A DNA stretch of 42,847 nt from Lachnospiraceae bacterium. GTDB taxonomy: Bacteria > Bacillota > Clostridia > Lachnospirales > Lachnospiraceae. The stretch is from NCBI GenBank assembly GCA_009774245.1, contig VSNM01000049.1, positions 1 through 42,847 on the forward strand, read 5' to 3'. Of the stretch, positions 1 to 9,666 are shown piece by piece; within the stretch, counting starts at the first letter, position 1, and the number at the start of each line of letters is the position of its first letter. The notes under the pieces are model-generated. The model saw only the letters and a program-made list of their open reading frames with translations. It made no database searches and was not told where the DNA came from. The translations under genes were made by a program, and so were the position numbers.

Positions 1-74
1 GTCTTACCAGCATCAATATGCGCCATAATACCGATGTTTCTGGTTCTCTCTAAAGGATATTCTCTTCCAGCCAA
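1..74 (-). CDS. fusA: Elongation factor G, N-terminal fragment (runs off the window)
   Basis: Only the first 24 codons are present. They read (M)AGREYPLERTRNIGIMAHI and continue into DAGKT, the start of the G1/P-loop of translational GTPases and typical of EF-G, which drives ribosomal translocation. The start codon is TTG at 74-72, chosen because AGGAGGA lies about 6 bases upstream (around 81-87) and the N-terminus matches EF-G exactly there. It follows rpsG by 76 bases on the same strand, the usual str-operon order rpsL-rpsG-fusA. The remainder lies outside the window. Confidence 0.93.
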   Translation of the reverse strand, partial: MAGREYPLERTRNIGIMAHIDAGK

Positions 75-150
75 AGTTCTTCCTCCTCAAAAATTTAGAA
101 ACGATAGTGCGCAAAAGCCGAGGATTTCGCGCGCATAATACTTCACATTA

Positions 151-621
151 CTAAAACCTGTAATGCGCGAAAGCCTTGTTTGCCTCTGCCATTTTGTGCA
201 TATCTTCTTTCCTCTTTACTGCAGCACCCGTGTTATTTGATGCGTCCAAAATCTCATTTGCCAGTCTCTCTTCCATGGTCTTCTCGCCTCTCTTGCGCGC
301 GAAAAGTACCAGCCAGCGCAGACCTAATGTCTGACGACGCTCCGGCTTTACCTCAAGTGGCACCTGATAAGTAGCGCCTCCGATACGTCTCGCCTTACAC
401 TCAAGCATTGGCATAATATTGTTCATCGCTGTCTCAAATACATCCAATGCCGGCTTCTGGGCTTTCTCCTCTACTCTGCTAAACGCTCCATATACGATCT
501 TCTGGGCTACCCCCTTCTTACCATCTAACATCACGTTATTGATAAGCTTAGTAACCACTTTATTACCGTAAATAGGATCTGCTAATACATCTCTTTTTTG
601 AATATGTCCTTTACGTGGCAC
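151..621 (-). CDS. rpsG: 30S ribosomal protein S7
   Basis: The 156-residue product has the normal S7 length and the family N-terminus MPRKGHIQKRDVLADPIYG, followed by the KLINNVMLDGKK segment and the C-terminal helix ending in AFAHYRF. S7 binds the 3' major domain of 16S rRNA and nucleates assembly of the 30S head near the E site. The start is GTG (621-619) with AAGGAGG about 8 bases upstream. It lies second in the str operon, 210 bases downstream of rpsL and before fusA. In other bacteria S7 is also an autogenous repressor of this operon; no S7 site was identified here. Confidence 0.98.
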   Translation of the reverse strand: MPRKGHIQKRDVLADPIYGNKVVTKLINNVMLDGKKGVAQKIVYGAFSRVEEKAQKPALDVFETAMNNIMPMLECKARRIGGATYQVPLEVKPERRQTLGLRWLVLFARKRGEKTMEERLANEILDASNNTGAAVKRKEDMHKMAEANKAFAHYRF

Positions 622-831
622 GATTCTTCCCTCCTTAATTACTAATAGTATCCCACCGCGGCTGCGGACAGTACACTATTTGATTAAATCAACGGTACTC
701 ACATTAATAAAAACTTTGTGTTCGTGCGGTTTTCCATTCTAACCTTATTTGAATACATTGCTTTATAGGATAAGGGTATAAAATCAGAATCCCAACACTA
801 ATTAGTTTTTTGTGGTACGAGGCAGTAAATC

Positions 832-1251
832 CTACTTACCTGCTTTTGGTCTCTTAGCTCCGTACTTAGAGCGAGCCTGCTTTCTGTTAGCCACTCCCGC
901 AGTATCAAGTGTACCTCTGATAATATGGTATCTTGTACCTGGCAAGTCCTTAACACGTCCGCCCCTGATCAGTACAACACTGTGTTCCTGTAAGTTATGT
1001 CCCTCTCCTGGAATGTAGCTTGTCACTTCCATACCATTGGAAAGACGAACTCTGGCGATCTTTCTGAGCGCTGAATTAGGCTTCTTCGGTGTTGCTGTCT
1101 TAACTGCTGTACATACGCCTCTCTTCTGAGGAGCAGAAGTATCCGTCGCTTTCTTTCTCAAAGAGTTATATCCTCTCTGAAGTGCCGGTGCAGTAGACTT
1201 CTTAACTGTTTCCTGACGTCCTTTTCTTACTAATTGGTTAAATGTTGGCAT
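832..1251 (-). CDS. rpsL: 30S ribosomal protein S12
   Basis: The 139-residue S12 has the decoding-centre loops intact: TPKKPNSALRK, which carries the lysine changed in streptomycin resistance, and GEGHNLQEHSVVLIRGGRVKDLPG. The lysines seen are the sensitive-type residues. Compared with the ~124-residue enterobacterial protein it carries the insertion after residue ~20 (region QRGYNSLRKKATDTSAP) common in Gram-positive S12. The ATG at 1251-1249 follows AGGAGGTG. It is the first gene of the str operon, with a strong sigma-A promoter about 140 bases upstream, just past the rpoC stop. Confidence 0.98.
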   Translation of the reverse strand: MPTFNQLVRKGRQETVKKSTAPALQRGYNSLRKKATDTSAPQKRGVCTAVKTATPKKPNSALRKIARVRLSNGMEVTSYIPGEGHNLQEHSVVLIRGGRVKDLPGTRYHIIRGTLDTAGVANRKQARSKYGAKRPKAGK

Positions 1252-1390
1252 TCTTTTTCACCTCCTGTTTTATTCACTAAATGCCGTACAAAGCCCTCTG
1301 TCATGGCCTGATATAAGATCAATATCCAGACAGCTGCATTGTGAATGCAATTAGGCACATTGCATGCATCTTTTGCACGCATACTAGAAT

Positions 1391-1419
1391 AGTATACTTA
1401 CAGTATTTGGGAATGTCAA
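1391..1419 (-). promoter_or_regulatory. Sigma-A promoter of the rpsL-rpsG-fusA operon
   Basis: On the minus strand TTGACA (1419-1414), a 17-base spacer and TATACT (1396-1391) form a near-consensus promoter. It lies between the rpoC stop (1448) and rpsL (start 1251), giving a leader of about 130 bases. No hairpin with a U-run was seen between rpoC and this promoter, so read-through from rpoC is possible. Confidence 0.85.
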
Positions 1420-1447
1420 TCTTTTTTTTCATTATTTTTGTATTTTT

Positions 1448-4400
1448 TTATTCCATAGCGCCTATCGGTCTTGCCATACCCGCCATTCTGCCATCATTGG
1501 CCTCAGAATCATATCCGAAATCGATCTCATCATCCAGATCAAGTGTGGAATCCAGATCCACATCTGTATTGAGCTTCACATTTCTGTAGCGTCTAAGTCC
1601 TGTGCCGGCTGGAATCAGCTTACCGATGATCACATTCTCCTTCAGACCGATCAACGGATCGATCTTGCCCTTGATCGCTGCCTCTGTGAGCACCTTTGTC
1701 GTCTCCTGGAAGGATGCCGCTGACAGGAAAGAACTTGTCGCCAGCGCCGCCTTTGTGATACCGAGGATCACATCCTTGTACTCTGCCGGCTGCTTCCCCT
1801 CGGCGATCAGCTGCTCGTTAATGTCCTCAAGCTCGATGCCGTCCACAAGCGTCCCCGGCAGAAATTCCGTGTCGCCGCTCGTCTCAATGCGCTTCTTCTT
1901 GAGCATCTGACGCACAATGACCTCAATGTGCTTGTCGGCAATATCCACACCCTGCAGACGATACACCCTCTGCACCTCGCGCAGCAGATAATTCTGCACG
2001 GCGCCTATCTTCTTGATTTCCAACAGGTCATGAGGATTGACGCTGCCCTCTGTCAGCTCGTCACCTGCTTCAAGCTCCGCGCCGTCCGAAATCTTGATGC
2101 GGGAACCATATGGGATCAGATACGTTTTCTCATTAATACCATCCGAGACAATAATCTCACGCTTTTTCTTGGTATCCTTGATCGTAGCCGTGCCGCCAAA
2201 TTCCGCAATGATTGCAAGTCCCTTCGGCTTTCTCGCCTCAAAAAGCTCCTCCACGCGCGGAAGACCCTGCGTGATATCGTCGCCGGCCACGCCGCCGCTG
2301 TGGAATGTTCTCATCGTGAGCTGTGTACCCGGTTCGCCGATCGACTGTGCAGCAATGATGCCGACAGCCTCACCGATCTGGACAGGCTCGCCGGTTGCCA
2401 TATTGGCGCCATAACATTTCGCACAGATACCAATGTGTGACTTACAGCATAGAATATTCCGAATCTTGACCTTCTCGATCGGTTCCCCTTTCTCATCGAC
2501 TCCCCTGCCCAGAATCTTAGCTGCCCTGCTTGGTGTGATCATGTGATTCCTCTTGACGAGAATGTTGCCGTCTCTGTCCCTGATATCCTCGCAGGAATAT
2601 CTTCCTATGATTCTGTCCTTAAGGCTCTCAATGGTCTCCTTGCCATCCATGAATGCTGCCACTTCCATACCGGGTATGAAATCCTTGCCCTCGCAGCAGT
2701 CAACCTCGCGGATGATCAATTCCTGACAGACATCAACCATTCGGCGCGTCAGATAACCGGAGTCAGAAGTACGAAGTGCGGTATCGGACATTCCTTTTCG
2801 TGCGCCGTGCGCAGACATAAAGTACTCCAACACATCAAGCCCCTCGCGGAAATTTGACTTGATCGGCAGCTCAATGGTGCGCCCTGTCGTATCCGCCATC
2901 AGTCCACGCATACCTGCCAGCTGCTTGATCTGCTGATTAGAACCACGCGCACCGGAATCCGCCATCATGAAAATATTGTTATACTTGTCAAGACCGCTGA
3001 TCAGCTTCTCAGTCAGCGCGTCATCTGTCTCCTTCCATGTCTCCACAACAGCCTTATAGCGCTCCTCGTCCGTCATCAGCCCTCGCCTGAAATTCATTGT
3101 GATGCGGTCAACCGTTTTCTGGGCATCCGCAAGCATCTGCGGCTTCTCCGCGGGCACGGTCATATCCGAAATCGAAACTGTCATTGCCGCGCGCGTTGAG
3201 TACTTATACCCCATTGCCTTGATGCTGTCGAGAACCTCTGCGGTCTTTGTCGCGCCATGGATATTAATAACCTTCTCCAGGATTTGCTTTAATCCCTTCT
3301 TGCCTACATGGAAATCCACCTCTGGAAGCAGCAGGTTCTCTTCCTTGCTCCTGTCCACAAACTCCAGATCCTGCGGAAGAATCTCATTGAAGATAAAACG
3401 TCCCAGCGTGGACTCCACGATACCGGAAAGCACCCTGCCGTCCGGCATTGTCTTCGTCACGCGCACCTTAATCCTCGAATGAAGCGTACATGCCTTATTC
3501 TCATAGGCGAGAATCGCTTCGTTCACGCTCTTAAAATATTTGCCCTCGCCAACCGCGCCCGGACGCTCCTGTGTCAGATAATAGATTCCGAGCACCATAT
3601 CCTGCGAAGGAACAGCAACCGGACCGCCATCGGAAGGCTTCAGCAGGTTGTTGGGTGAGAGCAGCAGGAAACGGCACTCCGCCTGCGCTTCCACAGATAG
3701 CGGGAGATGCACCGCCATCTGGTCACCGTCAAAGTCGGCATTGAACGCCGTACATACCAGCGGATGGAGCTTGATCGCCTTACCTTCGACTAAGATCGGC
3801 TCAAACGCCTGAATACCGAGTCGGTGCAGTGTCGGTGCGCGGTTCAGCATCACCGGATGCTCCTTGATAACTTCCTCAAGCACATCCCACACAGCCTGAT
3901 CCAGTTTCTCTACAAGCTTTTTTGCATGTTTAATATTCTGTGAAATCTGCCTTGACACAAGCTCCTTCATGACAAATGGCTTGAAAAGCTCTATTGCCAT
4001 CTCCTTGGGCAGACCACACTGATAAATCTTTAGTTCCGGACCTACGACAATAACGGAACGGCCTGAGTAGTCAACACGCTTGCCGAGCAGGTTCTGACGG
4101 AAACGCCCGCCTTTTCCCTTTAACATGTCAGACAGAGACTTGAGCGCCCTGTTTCCAGGTCCGGTCACAGGACGTCCGCGCCTGCCGTTGTCAATCAGGG
4201 CATCGACCGCCTCCTGAAGCATTCTCTTCTCATTTCTGACAATGATATCCGGCGCGCCGAGCTCAAGCAGTCTTTTCAGACGATTGTTTCTGTTGATAAT
4301 CCTGCGGTATAAATCATTTAAGTCCGACGTCGCAAACCGGCCGCCATCGAGCTGAACCATCGGGCGCAGGTCAGGCGGAAGCACAGGTATCGCGTCCATG

Positions 4401-5110
4401 ATCATCCACTCCGGTCTGTTGCCGGATGCGCGGAAAGACTCCACAACCTCCAGCCTCTTGACAATCTTGGCGCGCTTCTGCCCCTTCGTATTGTCATTCC
4501 GAAGCTCCGCGGAGAGCTCCTCGCACTCCCTTTCCAGATCAATGGCCTCCAAAAGCTCCTTGATCGCCTCTGCTCCCATCCCTACGCGGAAGGCATTTTT
4601 GCCCCATTTTTCCACATTGTCCTGATATTCCTTCTCCGACAAAACCTGCTTGTATTCCAGCGTCGTCTCTCTCTGATCCAGCACAATGTAGGATGCAAAA
4701 TACAATACCTTCTCGAGCACACGCGGCGTCAGGTCCAGTATCAGTCCCATACGGCTCGGAATCCCTTTGAAGTACCAGATATGCGATACCGGAGCGGCAA
4801 GCTCAATATGCCCCATGCGCTCCCTGCGCACACTTGACTTTGTGACCTCCACACCGCATCGGTCACAGATCACGCCCTTATAGCGGATTTTCTTGTATTT
4901 TCCGCAATGGCACTCCCAGTCCTTGCTGGGGCCAAAAATTTTCTCGCAGTACAGACCGTCTCTCTCAGGCTTTAACGTCCTGTAGTTGATGGTTTCCGGT
5001 TTCGTTACCTCGCCTCTTGACCATTCCCTGATCTTCTCAGGGGAAGCCAGACCAATTTTGATCGCATCAAAAGAGATTGACTGGCTCTGTTCATTTTTCA
5101 TTTCAGACAT
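1448..5110 (-). CDS. rpoC: DNA-directed RNA polymerase subunit beta'
   Basis: The 1220-residue beta' subunit contains the invariant active-site Mg motif NADFDGDQMAVH (N457, with aspartates 459, 461 and 463). It also has the N-terminal zinc finger CHCGKYKKIRYKG...CDRCGVEV and the second zinc site around CCKSHIGICAKCYG. Bridge-helix and trigger-loop segments follow (GARKGMSDTALRTSDSGYLTRR; QSIGEPGTQLTMRTFHSGG). The start was set at ATG 5110 because GGAAGGAGT lies directly upstream. An in-frame GTG at 5137 would overlap the rpoB stop and lacks a ribosome site. It lies 26 bases after rpoB, so the two are co-transcribed. Confidence 0.98.
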   Translation of the reverse strand: MSEMKNEQSQSISFDAIKIGLASPEKIREWSRGEVTKPETINYRTLKPERDGLYCEKIFGPSKDWECHCGKYKKIRYKGVICDRCGVEVTKSSVRRERMGHIELAAPVSHIWYFKGIPSRMGLILDLTPRVLEKVLYFASYIVLDQRETTLEYKQVLSEKEYQDNVEKWGKNAFRVGMGAEAIKELLEAIDLERECEELSAELRNDNTKGQKRAKIVKRLEVVESFRASGNRPEWMIMDAIPVLPPDLRPMVQLDGGRFATSDLNDLYRRIINRNNRLKRLLELGAPDIIVRNEKRMLQEAVDALIDNGRRGRPVTGPGNRALKSLSDMLKGKGGRFRQNLLGKRVDYSGRSVIVVGPELKIYQCGLPKEMAIELFKPFVMKELVSRQISQNIKHAKKLVEKLDQAVWDVLEEVIKEHPVMLNRAPTLHRLGIQAFEPILVEGKAIKLHPLVCTAFNADFDGDQMAVHLPLSVEAQAECRFLLLSPNNLLKPSDGGPVAVPSQDMVLGIYYLTQERPGAVGEGKYFKSVNEAILAYENKACTLHSRIKVRVTKTMPDGRVLSGIVESTLGRFIFNEILPQDLEFVDRSKEENLLLPEVDFHVGKKGLKQILEKVINIHGATKTAEVLDSIKAMGYKYSTRAAMTVSISDMTVPAEKPQMLADAQKTVDRITMNFRRGLMTDEERYKAVVETWKETDDALTEKLISGLDKYNNIFMMADSGARGSNQQIKQLAGMRGLMADTTGRTIELPIKSNFREGLDVLEYFMSAHGARKGMSDTALRTSDSGYLTRRMVDVCQELIIREVDCCEGKDFIPGMEVAAFMDGKETIESLKDRIIGRYSCEDIRDRDGNILVKRNHMITPSRAAKILGRGVDEKGEPIEKVKIRNILCCKSHIGICAKCYGANMATGEPVQIGEAVGIIAAQSIGEPGTQLTMRTFHSGGVAGDDITQGLPRVEELFEARKPKGLAIIAEFGGTATIKDTKKKREIIVSDGINEKTYLIPYGSRIKISDGAELEAGDELTEGSVNPHDLLEIKKIGAVQNYLLREVQRVYRLQGVDIADKHIEVIVRQMLKKKRIETSGDTEFLPGTLVDGIELEDINEQLIAEGKQPAEYKDVILGITKAALATSSFLSAASFQETTKVLTEAAIKGKIDPLIGLKENVIIGKLIPAGTGLRRYRNVKLNTDVDLDSTLDLDDEIDFGYDSEANDGRMAGMARPIGAME

Positions 5111-5136
5111 ATTGGTACTCCTTCCAGATATTTCCA

Positions 5137-8100
5137 CTAAAATTCATCATCATCAAAATTATCGTCATCGTCGCTTTCAAAATCGTCGTCGGAAAAATCA
5201 TCTTCCTCAAAGTCATCCTCAGCGTCCACCAAATCCCCGCTCGCGGCGTCAAATTCTTTCTGCTGGTATCCGTCGAGGCTCTCCCTGTTGTCGTACTTGT
5301 GGTCGCCTTCCATCTCAACGCGGAAATCTGTCTCTGTATAGTCAACCGACTCCTTGAGCTCCACCTCGTTTCGATTTTCATCGTATACCTTTACATCCAA
5401 TCCAAGCGACTGGAGCTCCTTGAGCAGCACCTTGAACGACTCAGGAATGCCAGGCTCAGGAATATTCTCTCCCTTGATGATCGCCTCGTAGGTTTTCACC
5501 CGCCCTACAACGTCATCGGATTTCACTGTCAGAATTTCCTGCAATGTGTGCGATGCACCGTATGCCTCCAGGGCCCACACCTCCATCTCGCCGAAGCGCT
5601 GTCCGCCAAACTGCGCTTTTCCGCCAAGAGGCTGCTGCGTAACCATGCCATACGGTCCCGTTGAACGCGCGTGAATCTTATCGTCTACCAGGTGGTGAAG
5701 TTTCAGGTAATGCATATGACCGATCGTGACTGGACTGTCAAAATACTCACCCGTCCTTCCATCACGCAGCCTCACTTTGCCGTCCCTTGAGATTGGCACA
5801 CCCTTCCAAACCTTTCTGTGCTCTCTGTTCTCCGACAGATACTCCAGCACCTCAGGCAGAAGTTCCTCCTTGTGCTTTGCCTCAAACTCCTCCCACTCGA
5901 GATTCACATAGTCATTTGCAAGCTCGAGCGTATCCATGATATCCATCTCGTTCGCACCGTCAAATACAGGGGTGGACACGTTGAAGCCGAGCGCCTTTGC
6001 CGCCAGCGAGAGATGAATCTCAAGCACCTGGCCGATATTCATACGGGAAGGCACACCGAGCGGATTTAACACGATGTCAAGAGGACGTCCATTCGGCAGG
6101 TACGGCATATCCTCCACCGGAAGCACACGTGAGACCACACCCTTGTTCCCATGACGTCCGGCCATCTTGTCGCCGACGGAAATCTTTCTCTTCTGCGCAA
6201 TATAGATGCGCACTGTCTGATTGACGCCGGGCGCAAGCTCTGTGTCTCCGTTTGCCCTTGAAAATACCTTCGCATCGACAACCACACCGTACTCACCGTG
6301 CGGCACTTTCAGGGATGTATCACGGACTTCCCTTGCCTTCTCGCCAAAGATCGCTCTCAGGAGACGCTCCTCCGCCGTCAGCTCTGTCTCTCCTTTTGGC
6401 GTCACCTTGCCGACAAGGATATCGCCGGCGCGGACTTCTGCGCCAATTCTGATGATCCCCCTGTCATCAAGATCCTTGAGCGCATCATCGCCGACGCCGG
6501 GAACATCTCTTGTGATCTCCTCCGGCCCAAGCTTCGTATCGCGCGCATCTGTCTCGTACTCCTCTATATGAATGGAAGTATACACATCCTCCATCACAAG
6601 CCGCTCACTCAGCAACACGGCATCCTCGTAATTGTAACCCTCCCATGTCATGAAGCCAATCAGCGGATTTTTGCCAAGCCCAAGCTCTCCGCCGCTGGTG
6701 GATGCACCGTCAGCGATCACCTGCCCCGCCTCAACATGATCTCCCTTAAACACGATCGGCTTCTGATTATAACAGTTTGACTGATTGCTTCGCTCAAACT
6801 TGTGCAGCTTAAACTCCGCCTTCTCCCCGTCATCATAGGTAATTCTGATCAGCTTTGACGACACATAGGTAATCGTGCCCGCCTTCTTTGACACCACACA
6901 GACACCGGAGTCGACTGCCGCCTTCACCTCGATACCGGTACCGACAACCGGCGCCTCCGTAAACAGAAGAGGAACCGCCTGACGCTGCATGTTGGAACCC
7001 ATCAGCGCGCGGTTGGCATCATCGTTCTGCAGAAACGGAATCAGCGCAGTCGCCACGGAAAATACCATCTTGGGAGACACATCCATGTAGTCGAACATCG
7101 TCTTGGGATACTCCTGTGTCTCGTCAAGATAACGTCCTGACACAGAATTGCGCACAAAATAGCCGTTCTCATCAAGCTGCTCATTCGCCTGCGCCACATG
7201 ATAATTGTCCTCCTCGTCAACAGTCATATAGACTACCTCGTTTGTGACGCGCGGATTCTTTGGATCAGACTTATCAATCTTTCGATAAGGCGCCTCGATA
7301 AAGCCGTATTCATTGATCCTCGCATAGGACGCGAGAGAATTGATCAGACCGATGTTTGGTCCCTCTGGCGTCTCGATCGGACACATTCTGCCATAGTGCG
7401 AATAGTGCACATCACGAACCTCGAATCCAGCACGATCTCTGGAAAGACCGCCCGGTCCCAGCGCGGAGAGACGTCTCTTGTGCGTCAGCTCGCCGAGAGG
7501 ATTATTCTGGTCCATAAACTGTGACAGCTGTGATGAACCGAAAAACTCCTTGATGGCAGCCTGTACAGGTTTAATGTTAATCAGAGCCTGCGGAGACACC
7601 TCATCTGTATCATGCGTCGTCATCCGCTCACGCACAACACGCTCCATCCGGGAGAAGCCGATGCGGTACTGATTCTGCAAGAGCTCACCGACCGCCCTGA
7701 TTCGTCTGTTTCCCAGATGGTCGATATCATCACTGTTCCCTAAACCGTACTCAAGATGCATATTATAGTTAATAGAAGCCAGGATATCTTCCTTCGTGAT
7801 ATGTTTCGGAATCAGCTCATGCACATTTCTGGTGATCGCATCCGCCAGCTCCTCAGGATTCTCGGAGTACTCCTCCAAGATCTGACGCAGCACTGGAAAA
7901 TAAACCTGCTCTGTGACACCAAGACTTCTCGGCTCGCAGTCGACAAAATTTGTGATGTCGACCATCATATTCGAGAGTACCTTGACAAGCCGCTCCTCTG
8001 TCTGAATCCACACAAAAGGAACAGCTGCATTCTGAATGCTGTCAGCCATCTCGATCGTAACCTTATCGCCCTTCTGTCCCAGAACCTCACCGCTGAACGG

Positions 8101-9000
8101 ATCTACCACATCCTCCGCGAGAATCTGGTTTCTGATTCTGTTTTTCAAAGAGAGTTTTTTGTTAAATTTATATCTGCCGACCTTCGCAAGATCGTATCGT
8201 CTCGGATCAAAAAACATTGCTGTCACAAGATTTTCCGCACTGTCCAGGCTAAACGGCTCGCCGGGGCGGATCTTGCTGTACAGCTCCTTCAATCCCTCCT
8301 GATAGTTCTCGGAAGTGTCCTTGGTGAAGCTTGCCAGAATCTTGGACTCCTCGCCAAAGAGTTCCAGAATTTCTTCATTCGTGCCTACACCTAACGCGCG
8401 AACCAACACGGTGATCGGCACCTTTCTTGTTCTATCTACACGAACGTAGAAAACGTCATTGGAATCTGTCTCATACTCAAGCCATGCACCGCGGTTTGGA
8501 ATAACGGTACATGAGAACAGCCTCTTACCAATCTTGTCATGTGCAATGCCATAGTAAATACCGGGAGAACGCACCAGCTGGCTGACGATAACACGCTCTG
8601 CGCCGTTGATCACGAACGTGCCTGTCTCTGTCATCAGAGGAAAATTACCCATAAAAATCTCATGCTCGGTGATTTCTTCCTTCTCTTTATTGTGAAGGCG
8701 AACCTTAATCTTTACAGGAGCCTCATAGGTCAAATCCCTCTCCTTGCACTCCTCGATCGTATGCTTGATTTCGTTCTCCGCCAAAACGTAATCTACAAAC
8801 TCCAAACTTAGACGCCCGCTGTAGTCCGTGATCGGAGAGATATCCGCTAATGCCTCCCGAAAGCCCTCTTCGAGAAACCAGTTGTAGGAATTTTTCTGGA
8901 CTTCGATCAGATTCGGCATCTCCAGAACCTCTTCTCGCCGCTGATAACTCATACGCATTGACTTACCGGAGACCACTGGACGTATTCTGTTTTTTTCCAT
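5137..9000 (-). CDS. rpoB: DNA-directed RNA polymerase subunit beta
   Basis: The 1287-residue beta subunit has the rifampicin-binding cluster I from G488 (GSSQLSQFMDQNN) through THKRRLSALGPGGL. The positions equivalent to E. coli D516, H526 and S531 are D497, H507 and S512, all sensitive-type. Conserved RNA-binding and active-site regions such as GDKMAGRHGNKGVVS and the C-terminal GGKAQFGGQRFGEMEVWALEAYGA are intact. After the normal end the protein continues as a tail made almost only of D, E, F, S and N, ending DDDEF. It starts at ATG 9000 with GGGGTG upstream and has its own promoter at 9102-9130. Confidence 0.98.
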   Translation of the reverse strand: MEKNRIRPVVSGKSMRMSYQRREEVLEMPNLIEVQKNSYNWFLEEGFREALADISPITDYSGRLSLEFVDYVLAENEIKHTIEECKERDLTYEAPVKIKVRLHNKEKEEITEHEIFMGNFPLMTETGTFVINGAERVIVSQLVRSPGIYYGIAHDKIGKRLFSCTVIPNRGAWLEYETDSNDVFYVRVDRTRKVPITVLVRALGVGTNEEILELFGEESKILASFTKDTSENYQEGLKELYSKIRPGEPFSLDSAENLVTAMFFDPRRYDLAKVGRYKFNKKLSLKNRIRNQILAEDVVDPFSGEVLGQKGDKVTIEMADSIQNAAVPFVWIQTEERLVKVLSNMMVDITNFVDCEPRSLGVTEQVYFPVLRQILEEYSENPEELADAITRNVHELIPKHITKEDILASINYNMHLEYGLGNSDDIDHLGNRRIRAVGELLQNQYRIGFSRMERVVRERMTTHDTDEVSPQALINIKPVQAAIKEFFGSSQLSQFMDQNNPLGELTHKRRLSALGPGGLSRDRAGFEVRDVHYSHYGRMCPIETPEGPNIGLINSLASYARINEYGFIEAPYRKIDKSDPKNPRVTNEVVYMTVDEEDNYHVAQANEQLDENGYFVRNSVSGRYLDETQEYPKTMFDYMDVSPKMVFSVATALIPFLQNDDANRALMGSNMQRQAVPLLFTEAPVVGTGIEVKAAVDSGVCVVSKKAGTITYVSSKLIRITYDDGEKAEFKLHKFERSNQSNCYNQKPIVFKGDHVEAGQVIADGASTSGGELGLGKNPLIGFMTWEGYNYEDAVLLSERLVMEDVYTSIHIEEYETDARDTKLGPEEITRDVPGVGDDALKDLDDRGIIRIGAEVRAGDILVGKVTPKGETELTAEERLLRAIFGEKAREVRDTSLKVPHGEYGVVVDAKVFSRANGDTELAPGVNQTVRIYIAQKRKISVGDKMAGRHGNKGVVSRVLPVEDMPYLPNGRPLDIVLNPLGVPSRMNIGQVLEIHLSLAAKALGFNVSTPVFDGANEMDIMDTLELANDYVNLEWEEFEAKHKEELLPEVLEYLSENREHRKVWKGVPISRDGKVRLRDGRTGEYFDSPVTIGHMHYLKLHHLVDDKIHARSTGPYGMVTQQPLGGKAQFGGQRFGEMEVWALEAYGASHTLQEILTVKSDDVVGRVKTYEAIIKGENIPEPGIPESFKVLLKELQSLGLDVKVYDENRNEVELKESVDYTETDFRVEMEGDHKYDNRESLDGYQQKEFDAASGDLVDAEDDFEEDDFSDDDFESDDDDNFDDDEF

Positions 9001-9101
9001 GACATTTCACCCCGTTCTTCTTTCATACATCTATCATAATATCATTGCAGCCATTGACACTCATTGAAACAGGTACAATTTTTCACAATAGTGCACTCTA
9101 C

Positions 9102-9130
9102 ATATTACCACAACCCCTCTTTGAAGTCAA
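9102..9130 (-). promoter_or_regulatory. Sigma-A promoter of rpoB-rpoC
   Basis: TTGACT (9130-9125), a 17-base spacer and TAATAT (9107-9102) on the minus strand. It sits between the terminator after rplL and the rpoB start, giving a leader of about 95 bases. Confidence 0.8.
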
Positions 9131-9188
9131 TGAAAAATTCAAAAAATTGGAATAAATAATTGAATCATGATATGGTCAGAATAAAAGT

Positions 9189-9223
9189 TAAGAAAACCAA
9201 AAGGCCGGGATAATATCCCGACC
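9189..9223 (-). terminator. Rho-independent terminator after rplL
   Basis: The minus-strand RNA folds GGTCGGGA-(UAUUA)-UCCCGGCC (9223-9203), followed by UUUUGGUUUUCUU. It separates rplJL from the rpoB promoter and probably allows partial read-through, as at this junction in other bacteria. Confidence 0.8.
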
Positions 9224-9245
9224 TGTCTCGGCCAACCGGTTAAAA

Positions 9246-9620
9246 CTACTTGAGAGTAACCTTTGCGCCTTCTGCTTCAAGTTTTGTCTTAATCTCCTCA
9301 GCCTCAGCCTTAGCTGCCGCTTCCTTGACGGTCTTCGGAGCGCCGTCTACGAGATCCTTTGCTTCCTTCAGGCCAAGACCTGTCACCTCACGGACAACCT
9401 TGATCACCTTAACCTTGTTCGGGCCTACCTCTGTGAGCTCTACATCAAACTCATCCTTCTCCTCTGCCGCCGGAGCCGCATCGCCTGCTGTCATAACGAC
9501 TGCGCCTGCCGCTGCGGATACACCGAACTCTTCCTCACAGGCTTTTACCAAATCATTTAACTCTAAAACTGTAAGCTCTTTGATCGCTTCAATAAATTCT
9601 GCTGTTGTTAACTTTGCCAT
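9246..9620 (-). CDS. rplL: 50S ribosomal protein L7/L12
   Basis: The 124-residue acidic stalk protein has the N-terminal dimerisation helices (ELTVLELNDLVKACEEEFGV), an alanine-rich hinge near residues 35-55 (SAAAGAVVMTAGDAAPAAEE) and the factor-binding C-terminal domain (FDVELTEVGPNKVKVIKVVREVTGLGLKEAKDLVDGAP). It recruits EF-G, EF-Tu and IF2 to the ribosome as dimers bound to L10. The ATG at 9620 follows GGAGGG. It lies 46 bases after rplJ, is co-transcribed with it, and is followed by a terminator. Confidence 0.98.
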   Translation of the reverse strand: MAKLTTAEFIEAIKELTVLELNDLVKACEEEFGVSAAAGAVVMTAGDAAPAAEEKDEFDVELTEVGPNKVKVIKVVREVTGLGLKEAKDLVDGAPKTVKEAAAKAEAEEIKTKLEAEGAKVTLK

Positions 9621-9666
9621 GATTGTTTCCCTCCATAATTTGATTTCTTAATATTATTTCATAACA

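Noticed and set aside
5111..5137. GTG start for rpoC at 5137
   Set aside because: It overlaps the rpoB stop and lacks a ribosome site; GGAAGGAGT directly precedes ATG 5110.
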